Shown: positions 6,309-14,542 of the stretch, in pieces
Numbering within the stretch: position 1 is the stretch's first letter
Layout of the letters: every line of letters starts with the position of its first letter
Assembly: GCA_039922955.1 (NCBI GenBank)
Contig: JBDTDR010000123.1
Coordinates: 1-19,383 of the forward strand
Length of the DNA stretch: 19,383 bases
Direction: 5' to 3'
DNA from: Tumulicola sp039922955
GTDB lineage: Bacteria; Vulcanimicrobiota; Vulcanimicrobiia; Vulcanimicrobiales; Vulcanimicrobiaceae
Notes under the pieces: generated by a model
What the model was told of the DNA's origin: nothing
The model's input: only the letters and a program-made list of their open reading frames with translations
The model's database searches: none
Program-made: the position numbers and the translations under genes

Positions 6309-7388
6309 AAATAGAGGCCTACCGAATAAACAGTCCAGTCCGGCCCTAGCCGCCCGATTTTTCGGTCCAAAATGAATATCCGGACCTGAACCCCCACAAA
6401 TCGATAGATATTTGAACGCGGTGCCGATAGGATGGCGCCTGAGACAGGTCTGCGCGCGAGCACTTCTGTCAGCGCATTTGTCGATGACGCGTTGCTTGTA
6501 CGCGTCGAAGAATGGGCGGATGAACCTGCGAGCGTCCTCGTATCTGCTGTACAGGTAGGCGTACCGAGCCTCGACGAGTGCGTGCCGTTGCAGAATGTCC
6601 GGAAACGTCGTTTTCCGAAATAGGGTGAACCCCTTATCGGGCTCCCTCGTGCGAACGTACTGCTGCCCTAGCGCAAATCGAATCAAGGGTGAATTCGGAA
6701 ACTGCTGGTAGCCCCGCTGAAACCGCTCCAGCGCTATGTTGTCGCGGCCACCCTCGAACACCGGTAACCCCATAGATGTGAGACGCGCGGCGAGTTCGCG
6801 CACGGTCGGCGAATGTAACGACGGTCCGTCGGCAAAACAGACGTCGCATTCGCGTCCTGCCCGTTCTTCCCAGTCGTAGGCCACGTGCACGCGCGTCAAA
6901 AAGTCGCGGAGTTCGTGGCAGGCCGGCGACCGGCTCTCGCCCGCGATCGTACAGACCGCCGCCGGCGTATCGATCGCGATGTGCTCGACGAACTCCACGC
7001 GCCGCGCCATGTTCGCCAAGACGACGTGCGCGAACGACTGCGCCTGGTGCATCATCCGCCAGAACACGGTTGGATCGACGCGCGCCAACCGCGCCGCCGA
7101 GGTCGCGCGAATCCCCGCGACGGCGCTGGACCCAAGCAGGAGCGGCACTTCACCAAAGGCGTCGCCCGGATCGTGCCCACCGATCGTTTTTAGCTGGCCG
7201 AAGATCGTCTTGACGATATCCACCGTCCCGGCGAGCAAGACGAAGAACCGCGGGCTTTCCCCCTCGCACAGGACCCAGTCGTCTTGAGCCACGCGGACGT
7301 CGGCACTATTCTTTGCAAAGAACGCAACGTGCGCTTCGCTGCATCCCGCAAAGACCGACAGGTCGCGAAGCTCGCCGGCTGCTACCAA
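6300..7388 (-). CDS. Mosaic protein: cNMP-binding/thioredoxin-like N-terminus joined to a TPR-like segment
   Basis: A 362-residue frame starting at TTG 7388, with GGAG about 7 nt upstream and 18 nt after the metalloprotease stop. Residues 5-130 form a Crp-type cyclic-nucleotide-binding domain (ELRDLSVFAG ... FFVLLAGTVDIVK ... GDAFGEVPLLLG). Residues 140-204 resemble the glutaredoxin-like linker (SPACHELRDFLTR ... PTVRELAARL) found in front of the FAD domain in cNMP-domain thioredoxin reductases. The FAD/NAD domain is missing. From Met206 onward the sequence changes to a helical TPR-like stretch (ALERFQRGYQQFPNSPL ... ALGQQYVRTREPDKG) up to about residue 299. The last 60 residues (6300-6490) have no recognisable character and overlap att-like remnants. 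I read this as two truncated genes fused in frame; it may or may not be expressed. Confidence 0.6.
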   Translation of the reverse strand: MVAAGELRDLSVFAGCSEAHVAFFAKNSADVRVAQDDWVLCEGESPRFFVLLAGTVDIVKTIFGQLKTIGGHDPGDAFGEVPLLLGSSAVAGIRATSAARLARVDPTVFWRMMHQAQSFAHVVLANMARRVEFVEHIAIDTPAAVCTIAGESRSPACHELRDFLTRVHVAYDWEERAGRECDVCFADGPSLHSPTVRELAARLTSMGLPVFEGGRDNIALERFQRGYQQFPNSPLIRFALGQQYVRTREPDKGFTLFRKTTFPDILQRHALVEARYAYLYSRYEDARRFIRPFFDAYKQRVIDKCADRSARAQTCLRRHPIGTAFKYLSICGGSGPDIHFGPKNRAARAGLDCLFGRPLFLY

Positions 7389-7406
7389 TGCGGCGCTCCG
7401 TGCTTT

Positions 7407-9923
7407 CTACTTGCCCGGCGACGCCATCGTCGCGCGCGCCTCTAGCGCCTGCTTTGCCAGTGCCGCAAGAGCCTCCAGGTGCGCGCGAGTCATTTCGTCG
7501 GGATTGGAACGCCGCAGCGCGGTCGCGGCGTCGTTGGCAAGGTACTCGAGCTGCAGGCGCGCCAGCGCTTGGGCGTCGGGCGGCGTGCCGGCCGCCGGAG
7601 CGGTCCACAACTGCGCCAGGCGCTTCGCGAAATTCATCTGGGCGTTGCGGCGCACGACCCCGTCTTTGCCGGCGGTCCCGTTTTCGATGTCGCCGAAGAT
7701 GCCGCCGCGGGTCCAATCGAAAAGGTCGGTGAGCGTCATGGTCGTGCCCTGCGCATATTTCGTCGACAGGTCGTCGATCCGTGCGAGGGTCAGCGGCGCG
7801 TACAGCTCGTCGAGCGCCTGATTTTGCGCCGCGGCGGCAATTTGAACGACCGCGACGTCGTGCCGCGGCGACGGGTCGTAAACCCAGGCCGCATTCGGCC
7901 CGAGCGAACTGACCTCGCTGTACGTCAGGTTCCGCAGCACGCGTGGGCTAAAATGCCAAGCCGCATCGGAGAACAGCGCGCTTTGAAGCGTTCGCCACGC
8001 CCGGTGCTCGTCCGACCGCGAGACCGGCTGCAGCGGCGGCGCGCTATGCGGATCGCCCGCGTCGGCGCGCGAGAGATACTCGCCGCCGATGATATGCGCC
8101 GGCATCACGGCGAACCGGACGTAGAAGCGCAGCGGCAGCAAAAACGCCCGGCGCGCCTCATCGTACGACTCGCCGTTTTTTGGGAAACGCCGGTCGACCG
8201 CATTCATGAGACCGTGCAGCATCGTCAACTGCATCTGCTCCCACGCCAGGGGATGGTTGGTGAGATCGTCCTGCTGAACGCGCGGATCGACCGCGTGGCC
8301 GTTGTTGAAAAACGCATCTTCGTCCGACGCAAAGCGATAGGTCGGGTCGGACCAGCGCGACGCCAGGCGATTGAGCGTGGGGACCTCCGCCTCGGGCGTC
8401 GTCGCGTTCGGAACGTTTTCGTAGCCGAATCGCAGCGCGTAGTAGTCGTAGGGTCCGAGCACGAGCTGCACGTAGTCGCCTTGTCCCGTGCCCTTGGGCC
8501 AGACGTTGATGGGCGCGTACTCCATCACCGACGTCGCCACGCCGTGCGTGTGCGTGAAACTCGGATCCTGCAGTTGGCGCGCGGTGTAGGCCATCGAGCC
8601 GATGAAGTTATGCTGGAGGCCGAGATCGTGGCCGGACTCGTGAAGCACGACCGCCCGAATTTCTTTGAGTGCGAAGGCTCTTTCGAGCGTTTCGCTGTCG
8701 GGCAAACCGCGCGCCGGAGCGACGTAGTAGCGATAGTTACGGCCGTTCAAACCCTCAACCGCATCCACGTTGATGCCCGCGTTGATCTCTTCGCCGGTGC
8801 GCGGGTCGGTGACGATCAGCGCTTCGGCGCCGTACTGCGGAATCGGCGCGTCGAACCAGCTGACCATATTGTGCCGGATGTCGTCCACGTCGAAGCTCGG
8901 GTCGTCGGGCTGCTGCACGACCTTTACGGCGTCCAGGATTCCGATCCGCATGAAGGCGTCGTTCCAGGTCAACAGTGCGTCCCGAACCGTGTCGCGATAT
9001 GCGGCCGGAACGTCGTTGCTCAGCGTGAAAACCAACGGGTTCTTGGCCACCGACGGGCGCCCCGGGTTCTCGGGCATGAAGTTCCAGCGGCTGAGATAGT
9101 ACACGTTGCGCGACGGATTTTTGTCGCTTTGGAAATCGAGCAGCGGCTGTTCGAAGTACCCGACCCGCGGGTCGGCGATGCGCGGCATGTATCCGTCCTG
9201 CGGCGCGGCGATGAAATTGTAGGTCATCTTGACTTCGATGCTGCGCGGATCGGGCGCATTGTCGATCGTGTCGGGCGACTCGCTCGCCCACGTTTGACTA
9301 ACCCGAAGGATCGTGTTCTTCGGGAAACCCTTCGCTTCGCTGAAATACGACCGCGACGCGTCGAGCTTGTATCCATGTGCCGGGCTCTTGGCAATCGCAT
9401 CAAACTGCGCGCCGAAGTTTGCAACGTCGCCCAGGAACGACGCGGCCGAAACGACGACGGACGTCGGCGATTCGGCGGCGATCGGCACGACCGCAATCAC
9501 CGAGCTCGGGAGCGACGCCTGCGCGGCGATCATCGCCGGCGTGCCTTTATCGACCCGCGCGAACGTATTCGGCCAACGCATGACGACCGTGTCGTCGACG
9601 CGTTCGAAGTGTATGATGCGGGCGGGGGCCACGTACGGCTCGCCAGGCGCGGGGCCGAACCCGCCCAGACCGGTTGCCGGAACGGAGGTCTCGATAAAGT
9701 CCTGGCCGAGTTGGCTTTTGAGCAGCACCAGGTACACTTTGCCGCCCTTGCGCAGCACCGAGATGAGACCCGACGAGACGGTCGCGCCCTTCGCAAAGGT
9801 TTCATAGTCCGCCGGCGCGCCGCTCGGAGCTGCGCTTGCCGGCGGCGATGCCGCGCGCACGGAAACGGGTAGCAGTAAAAGCGCCATCGCTAAGGCGATG
9901 CAGAGCCGATCAGGGCGATTCAT
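7407..9923 (-). CDS. Secreted zinc metalloprotease, HExxHxxxxxH type (DUF5117/DUF4953-like)
   Basis: A large exported zinc-dependent protease of 838 residues. The start at ATG 9923 is preferred over 9971 because GGAGG lies 6 nt upstream and a clear signal peptide follows (LCIALAMALLLLPVSVRA, cleavage near residue 24-25). The zinc site is HESGHDLGLQHN, with His428, Glu429, His432 and His438, and a Met-turn-like SVMEYAP follows about 45 residues on. The order, an N-terminal beta-rich region, the HExxH domain and a long helical C-terminal part, matches the bacterial zinc-dependent metalloproteases annotated with DUF5117 and DUF4953. Length is normal and no frame damage is visible. The stop is 18 nt before the TTG of the cNMP-domain gene, so both are probably cotranscribed. 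The substrate is unknown. Confidence 0.85.
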   Translation of the reverse strand: MNRPDRLCIALAMALLLLPVSVRAASPPASAAPSGAPADYETFAKGATVSSGLISVLRKGGKVYLVLLKSQLGQDFIETSVPATGLGGFGPAPGEPYVAPARIIHFERVDDTVVMRWPNTFARVDKGTPAMIAAQASLPSSVIAVVPIAAESPTSVVVSAASFLGDVANFGAQFDAIAKSPAHGYKLDASRSYFSEAKGFPKNTILRVSQTWASESPDTIDNAPDPRSIEVKMTYNFIAAPQDGYMPRIADPRVGYFEQPLLDFQSDKNPSRNVYYLSRWNFMPENPGRPSVAKNPLVFTLSNDVPAAYRDTVRDALLTWNDAFMRIGILDAVKVVQQPDDPSFDVDDIRHNMVSWFDAPIPQYGAEALIVTDPRTGEEINAGINVDAVEGLNGRNYRYYVAPARGLPDSETLERAFALKEIRAVVLHESGHDLGLQHNFIGSMAYTARQLQDPSFTHTHGVATSVMEYAPINVWPKGTGQGDYVQLVLGPYDYYALRFGYENVPNATTPEAEVPTLNRLASRWSDPTYRFASDEDAFFNNGHAVDPRVQQDDLTNHPLAWEQMQLTMLHGLMNAVDRRFPKNGESYDEARRAFLLPLRFYVRFAVMPAHIIGGEYLSRADAGDPHSAPPLQPVSRSDEHRAWRTLQSALFSDAAWHFSPRVLRNLTYSEVSSLGPNAAWVYDPSPRHDVAVVQIAAAAQNQALDELYAPLTLARIDDLSTKYAQGTTMTLTDLFDWTRGGIFGDIENGTAGKDGVVRRNAQMNFAKRLAQLWTAPAAGTPPDAQALARLQLEYLANDAATALRRSNPDEMTRAHLEALAALAKQALEARATMASPGK

Positions 9924-9967
9924 GAAAATCCTCCGTCCGCGCGGCGTTCGGCAGGCGTCAAAAAACT

Positions 9968-10926
9968 TCATCCCGGCGCGACCCTATCGGCGCGCTCACG
10001 CGCGACCGCGCCGCGGAGGACGATGTAGCCGGCGAGGGCCGCCAGCGCCGAGCCACCGAACACGCCGAGCTTGGTTTCGGTGAGGAGGACGTCGGAGCCG
10101 AACGCCAGCGCACCGATAAACAGGCTCATCGTGAACCCGATTCCGCCCAGCAGCGCTACGCCGTACATCATTCGCCAGTCCACGCCCCGCGGCAGCGGCG
10201 TGATGCCGGTCTTTACGGCGATCCACGAGAATCCGAAGATGCCGATCTGCTTGCCGAAGAACAGTCCGGCCGCGATGCCGAGCGGCAACGCGCTAAACGC
10301 CAGCGACGGGGTCACGCCCCGAAAGGAAACGCCGGCATTAAACAGCCCAAAAATCGGCAGACTTGCAAAAGCGACGTACGGCTGCAAGGAGCGCTCGAGT
10401 TTTTTGACGGCGCTCATGGGAATGGTCAGCGCCAGCGCCACGCCGGCCAGCGTCGCGTGCACGCCCGACTCGAGCACGCAAAACCACATGACCAAACCGA
10501 CCGCGACGTAGACCGGCAGCCACGACACGCGCAGCCGGTTCAGGACGGCGAGCGCCGCCAAGCAGGCGATCCCGGCGAGCAGCGCCGGAAGCACCAGGTC
10601 GGCGGTGTAGAGACGATCGATGGCAAGAGGATTCCGCCCAGCGCGGCGCGCCCAAACGTGGACAACTCACCGTCGAGGACCTCGCGTTTGATCTCCAAAC
10701 CGACGATCAGGAAGAATACGGCCATCAAGCCGTCGTTGACCCAGTCGTGCGCGGTCAGGTGAATGCCGTAGATGTCCGTGCTGAACCCGAGCTTCAGGTG
10801 GAGCAAGTCGCCGTAAGACTGCGCCAACGGCGAGTTCGCCCACACTAAACCCGCAATCGCTCCGGCAATCAGAGCCAGCCCCCCCGACGATTCACCGCGC
10901 CGGAACGCGCTTAAAACATTCTTCAC
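9968..10926 (-). pseudogene. nhaA: Na+/H+ antiporter NhaA with internal deletion and frameshift
   Basis: The gene starts at GTG 10926 and its first 100 residues are typical NhaA (GLALIAGAIAGLVWANSPL, then GLMAVFFLIVGLEIKREVL and GELSTFGRAALGG). Near 10620 the sequence jumps straight to IDRLYTADL in another frame, and continues as the NhaA C-terminal half (VLESGVHATLAGVALALTIP, GKQIGIFGF, GIGFTMSLFIGALAF) to TGA at 9968. Compared with E. coli NhaA, about 60 residues are missing. They include the ATDIAFALG stretch of TM IV and the Asp-Asp pair of TM V that carry out transport. The 5' frame alone ends after 128 residues. A working antiporter cannot be made from this copy. A collapsed assembly error would give the same picture. 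Confidence 0.88.
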
Positions 10927-10985
10927 CTTCTTACGGTACCTTGAACGTCGAATCTTTACCGGGAACCGTTTGGAGGACGCGCGAC

Positions 10986-11132
10986 ATGGCCGGCTTGACG
11001 ATCTTCAGAAACCTCGCCGATGCGGTTCGGATGGGATACGAGGTGTACGACCGCACCGCCGAGGGCTATCTCGTACGAACCCGGACCGCGCGCGGATGGG
11101 CGCTGGCCCTCGTCATCGCGGGGCGTCTGTAG
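10986..11132 (+). CDS. Small conserved-looking protein, 48 residues
   Basis: The only clearly plausible protein gene on the plus strand outside the tRNA region. ATG 10986 is preceded by GGAGG (10972-10976) at 9 nt; a longer frame from 10941 lacks such a site. The product (starting MAGLTIFRNLADAVRMGYEV) has an amphipathic helix, a YDRTAEGYLVRTRT strand-like core, and a hydrophobic end (GWALALVIAG). It has no family I can name. It is divergent from nhaA, with 59 bp between starts, and its 3' end overlaps the end of kbl by 20 bp tail to tail. Function unknown. Confidence 0.6.
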   Translation: MAGLTIFRNLADAVRMGYEVYDRTAEGYLVRTRTARGWALALVIAGRL

Positions 11133-12336
11133 AACCCGGACCGGCTTTCAGGATTCCCGCCGCCCGGCCGACGTCTTCGAACGCGGCGAGGGCGCGATCC
11201 ATCTCGCCACGGGTGAGCGCGGCGCTGATCTGCACGCGAATGCGGGCCGTTCCCTCCGGCACCACCGGAAACCCGAAGCCCGTCACGAACACGCCGCGTT
11301 TTAAAAGCATGTCGCTCATCGAGATCGCAAACGCCGTTTCGCCCACGAGGATCGGAACGATCGCGCTCTCGCCCGCCAGCGGTTTGTAGCCGATCCGCTC
11401 GAGCCCGGAGCGAAAGTATTGCGTGTTAGCGCGCAGCTTCACGACGAGTTCCGGATGCGCGTCGAGATATTCGATCGCTTCGAGCGCGCTGCACGCAACG
11501 GTCGCCGGCAAAGCGTTTGAGAAGAGCTGCGGCCGCGAGCGCTGGATCAAGGTGTCGATCAAGGCGGCGCTGCCGGCGACGAAGCCGCCCGCCGCCCCGC
11601 CCAGCGCCTTCCCGAGCGTGCCGGTGATGACGTCGACCTTCCCGGTGAGGCCGAAGTGCTCGATCGTTCCGCGCCCGGTCTTGCCCATCACGCCGGTGCC
11701 GTGCGAGTCGTCGACCACGACGATCGCGCCGTACGTACGCGCTAACGCGACGATCTCGGGCAGTTTTGCCAAATCGCCTTCCATCGAAAATACGCCATCG
11801 GTAACGACGACCACCGGGAAGCAATCGGACACCGCCTTGAGCTTCGCCTCCAGCTCGCCCATGTCGCTATGCTTGTACCGCTCGCGCCGAGCCTTCGACG
11901 CGAGCCGCACGCCGTCGATGATTGAGGCGTGATTCAGCTCGTCCGAGACGATCGCCGCACCCTGCTCGCAGATCGTCGCAAAGAGCCCAGTGTTGGCGTT
12001 CCAGCAGGCGACGTACGAGAGCGACGCCTCGGTCCCCAGGAATTTCGCGATGCCTTCTTCGAGCGTGCGGTGAATGTCGAACGTTCCGCAGATGAAACGA
12101 ACGGAGGCCGTGCCGGCGCCGTACCGCTCGAGCCCGCGTTTGCCCGCCTCGACGACTTCGCGCCGGTCGGAGAGGCCCAGGTAGTTGTTGCTCGAGAGCA
12201 CGATGACGTCGCCGGCTTCTTCCATGTGAACTTCCGGCCCCATCGGCGTGGTGATATGGCGCAGATGTTTGTACGTGCCCGCCCGTTTGAGCGTCTCGAG
12301 GTCGCCACGCAACTTGTCCTCAAAGGCTTGATTCAT
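11113..12336 (-). CDS. kbl: Glycine C-acetyltransferase (2-amino-3-ketobutyrate CoA ligase)
   Basis: A PLP enzyme of the alpha-oxoamine synthase family. It cleaves 2-amino-3-ketobutyrate with CoA to glycine and acetyl-CoA, the second step of threonine breakdown. At 407 residues it is full length. Visible landmarks are SSNNYLGLS (48-56), NHASIIDG (136-143), VDDSHGTG (208-215) and the PLP lysine Lys243 in TGTLGKALGG. The close relatives 8-amino-7-oxononanoate synthase and serine palmitoyltransferase share these motifs, but the direct pairing with tdh, whose TGA overlaps the ATG of this gene (ATGA), makes the threonine pathway the natural reading. The C-terminal end is hydrophilic and about 10 residues longer than the E. 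coli protein. Confidence 0.93.
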   Translation of the reverse strand: MNQAFEDKLRGDLETLKRAGTYKHLRHITTPMGPEVHMEEAGDVIVLSSNNYLGLSDRREVVEAGKRGLERYGAGTASVRFICGTFDIHRTLEEGIAKFLGTEASLSYVACWNANTGLFATICEQGAAIVSDELNHASIIDGVRLASKARRERYKHSDMGELEAKLKAVSDCFPVVVVTDGVFSMEGDLAKLPEIVALARTYGAIVVVDDSHGTGVMGKTGRGTIEHFGLTGKVDVITGTLGKALGGAAGGFVAGSAALIDTLIQRSRPQLFSNALPATVACSALEAIEYLDAHPELVVKLRANTQYFRSGLERIGYKPLAGESAIVPILVGETAFAISMSDMLLKRGVFVTGFGFPVVPEGTARIRVQISAALTRGEMDRALAAFEDVGRAAGILKAGPGSTDAPR

Positions 12337-13382
12337 GGTTTCGCGATATCCCCCTTAAAATCCAGCACGATCTTGGCGGCTTCCCCGCTGCGCATGAGTT
12401 CGAAGGCGCGGTCGAACTGCGTGTATGGCAAGACGTGCGTGATGATCGAACCTAGGTCGATGCGGCCGCTCTTGACCAGCGCCTGCGTTTGGTACCACGT
12501 CTCGAACATCCGGCGACCGTTGATGCCCAGCACGGTGAGCCCTTTGAAGATGATGCGTTCGGCAAGGTTGATGTTGACCGCGTCGCTCGGGATACCCAAC
12601 AGCGCCGCGGTTCCGCCGTTGCGCACCATCTGCAGGCCTGCATCGATCGCCACGCCGCTACCCGACATCTCGAGCAGCACGTCGGCACCGTCACCGTTCG
12701 TGAGCGTTTTGATCTCCTCGACCAAACCCGGTTGCGTGGCCAGGAACGTGGCATCGGCGCCGAGCCGCTTGGCGAGTTCCAGCTTGGCGGGGTTGACGTC
12801 GATGGCGTACACCGACGCCGCGCCGGCGGCACGCGCGACTGGAATCGCCATCAACCCGATCGAACCGACGCCGGTAATTACCACGCTCTTGATGCTTACG
12901 CCGGCCGCCATCACGGTATGCACGGCATTGCCCAGCGGGTCGAAGATCGCCGCGTACTCGTCGGGGATCGCCGGGTCGAGTTTCCATACGTTGAATTCCG
13001 GCATCGCGACGTATTCGGCAAACGCGCCGTCGCGATCGACGCCGATGATTTCGACGCGCTCGCAGATGTGCGCGTGGCCGGTGCGGCATAGAAGGCAGGT
13101 GAGATCGGCGATGTGTCCTTCGGCCGAGACCCGGTCGCCGATGCGCACCGAACGCACCGCGTCGCCAACGGCCGCGACGGTGCCCATGAACTCGTGCCCG
13201 ACGACCAACGGCGGCTCGATCCGAGCCTGCGCCCACGTATCCCAGTTATAGATGTGTTGATCGGTTCCGCAGACGCCGGCTTTCTCTACGTGGATCAGCA
13301 CGCCGGTCGGGCCGATCGACGGCACCGGGACGTCGGTCAGCCTGAAACCGGGCCCCGGGGCCAACTTTGAGAGCGCCTTCAT
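12333..13382 (-). CDS. tdh: L-threonine 3-dehydrogenase
   Basis: Zinc-dependent medium-chain dehydrogenase that oxidises L-threonine with NAD+ to 2-amino-3-ketobutyrate, which the coupled kbl product then cleaves. The start at 13382 (MKALSKLAPGPGF) matches the E. coli Tdh N-terminus and lies just past a hairpin; ATG codons at 13391, 13424 and 13430 would add up to 16 residues, and the ribosome binding site is weak for all. Catalytic zinc residues are Cys38, His63 and Glu64 (GVCGTDQHIYNW, VVGHE). In the structural zinc lobe Cys96, Cys99 and Cys107 are kept, but the first position is Asp93 instead of Cys. The Rossmann motif GVGSIGLMA and the family motif MFETWYQ are present. Length 349 residues, near the E. 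coli value. Confidence 0.93.
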   Translation of the reverse strand: MKALSKLAPGPGFRLTDVPVPSIGPTGVLIHVEKAGVCGTDQHIYNWDTWAQARIEPPLVVGHEFMGTVAAVGDAVRSVRIGDRVSAEGHIADLTCLLCRTGHAHICERVEIIGVDRDGAFAEYVAMPEFNVWKLDPAIPDEYAAIFDPLGNAVHTVMAAGVSIKSVVITGVGSIGLMAIPVARAAGAASVYAIDVNPAKLELAKRLGADATFLATQPGLVEEIKTLTNGDGADVLLEMSGSGVAIDAGLQMVRNGGTAALLGIPSDAVNINLAERIIFKGLTVLGINGRRMFETWYQTQALVKSGRIDLGSIITHVLPYTQFDRAFELMRSGEAAKIVLDFKGDIAKP

Positions 13383-13388
13383 CGAAGT

Positions 13389-13425
13389 CATGACGGCCCC
13401 AAGTATTGCACTTGGGGCCGTCATG
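13389..13425. other. Perfect 37-nt hairpin between porin copy and tdh
   Basis: CATGACGGCCCCAAGT and its exact reverse complement flank a 5-nt loop (ATTGC), giving a 16-bp perfect stem. It sits 32 nt after the porin-copy stop and 7 nt before the preferred tdh start. No T tract follows on either strand. It may be a U-less terminator, a transcript-end stabiliser for the porin mRNA, or a leader structure of tdh. Confidence 0.75.
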
Positions 13426-13457
13426 GTCATCCTAGCCGCAGTCCTCTTAGCAACCTG

Positions 13458-14520
13458 CTAGAAGTCGTATTCGAGCTGCGCGCGGTTGTATTTGAACAGC
13501 GCTAGGCCACCGAGATACTGCGCGCCGTTGGCCGATCCGGCTGGGCACGTCGTGCTGGAGCCACCGCAGAACGTGTTGCCGATATTCCGAACGAAGTAGC
13601 GATCCCGAAGCATGAGGCCCTTATAGGGGCCGCTGCCTTTGTACGGACCGAACCGATACGTCCCGTCGAGATTCCATTCAGTGGTGCCGGCCGCCGGCGC
13701 CGCCGCGTTGCCGTAGTCGAGCCATCCGTAGCTGGCAAGGAATATCAACCGCTTGTTGTTCGACGTGTACGTGGCGGCCAGTTGTTCCGAAGTGCCGGGC
13801 GAGCGGCGTTCGACCATCCCCTGCGATCCGTTGGTCGTGAAGAACGGATCGGCCGTGTAGTGTCGGTGTACGGGCTCGCCCAGCCGCCGTAATACACGTT
13901 GGCCGTACCATCGGCATTGTTGGAGCATTGCGCGGTGCCGCCGTTGACCAGCGGCAGGAAGTAGGCCAGCGTCGCGCCTTTGGCCGCGATCTGATTGGTA
14001 GCGCTGCTGCACGTCACCCCGTGCGGCAGCGTGACCGTGTCGCTTCTCCACGGCAGGCTGTCGAAGCCGAACGTGAGCAGGATGTTTTTCGTGACGTTGG
14101 CGCCGATTCGCGCGCCGATGACCTGACTGTCAGATTTTGCCAAGATAGGAGGCGCCTGCGTTGCTGTCGGTCCCGCCCTGCATCTCGATGAACGGCTTAA
14201 CCTTGCTCTGATTCCAAACATACTTTCCGTCGAACCACCAAATGTTCATCAAGGCGCTGACGCTGTAGAAGTACCCATCGAGCGTCAGACCCGTTGGAGC
14301 GTTCGCATAGCCGGCCTTGGCGTAAAAGAACCCGTTGATTGCAATGAAATTGCCGCCCGGAACGTAGATGTTGGCCGGCAGGCCGGAGTTGCCGGCCGGA
14401 TAGCTCGTGAGCAGCGTGTTGCTTTGGAAAACGTTGCTGGTACGGTTTTGGAATTGAATCATGTCGGCCGCTTCGAACGTCCAGTTTTTTACGCCGCCGT
14501 ACGTGACGTCGGCGCCAACT
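13458..14520 (-). pseudogene. 5'-truncated, twice-frameshifted porin paralogue
   Basis: The sequence matches the C-terminal two thirds of the adjacent intact porin, from GADVTYGGVKNWTFEAADMIQ (equivalent to residue 200 of the intact copy) to the final KYNRAQLEYDF. The first 200 residues, including the signal peptide, are absent. One extra base near 14132 shifts the frame after GASYLGKI and brings a stop at 14130; a missing base at 13860-13861 shifts it again after GWASPYTD. The three pieces otherwise follow the intact porin residue for residue, with similarity high throughout. Homology begins about 23 nt past the intact gene's stop, so a tandem duplicate has lost its 5' end. It cannot be exported or folded as a porin. 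Codon usage still looks normal, so the decay is recent, or part of the damage comes from sequencing. Confidence 0.88.
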
Positions 14521-14542
14521 AAATGTAATTGCGACCGGCTTT

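Noticed and set aside
7479..9872. A 797-codon open frame on the plus strand opposite the metalloprotease
   Set aside because: It is antisense to a clearly recognisable gene with a signal peptide and HExxH motif. Its translation is Arg/His/Val-rich with no domain, as expected from a GC-rich complementary frame.
11929..13251. A 440-codon plus-strand frame opposite tdh and kbl
   Set aside because: Antisense to two complete, well-conserved enzymes; no recognisable domain.
13389..13425. The hairpin as a CRISPR-type repeat or insertion-sequence end
   Set aside because: It occurs once in the window, with no spaced copies, no target-site duplication and no transposase.
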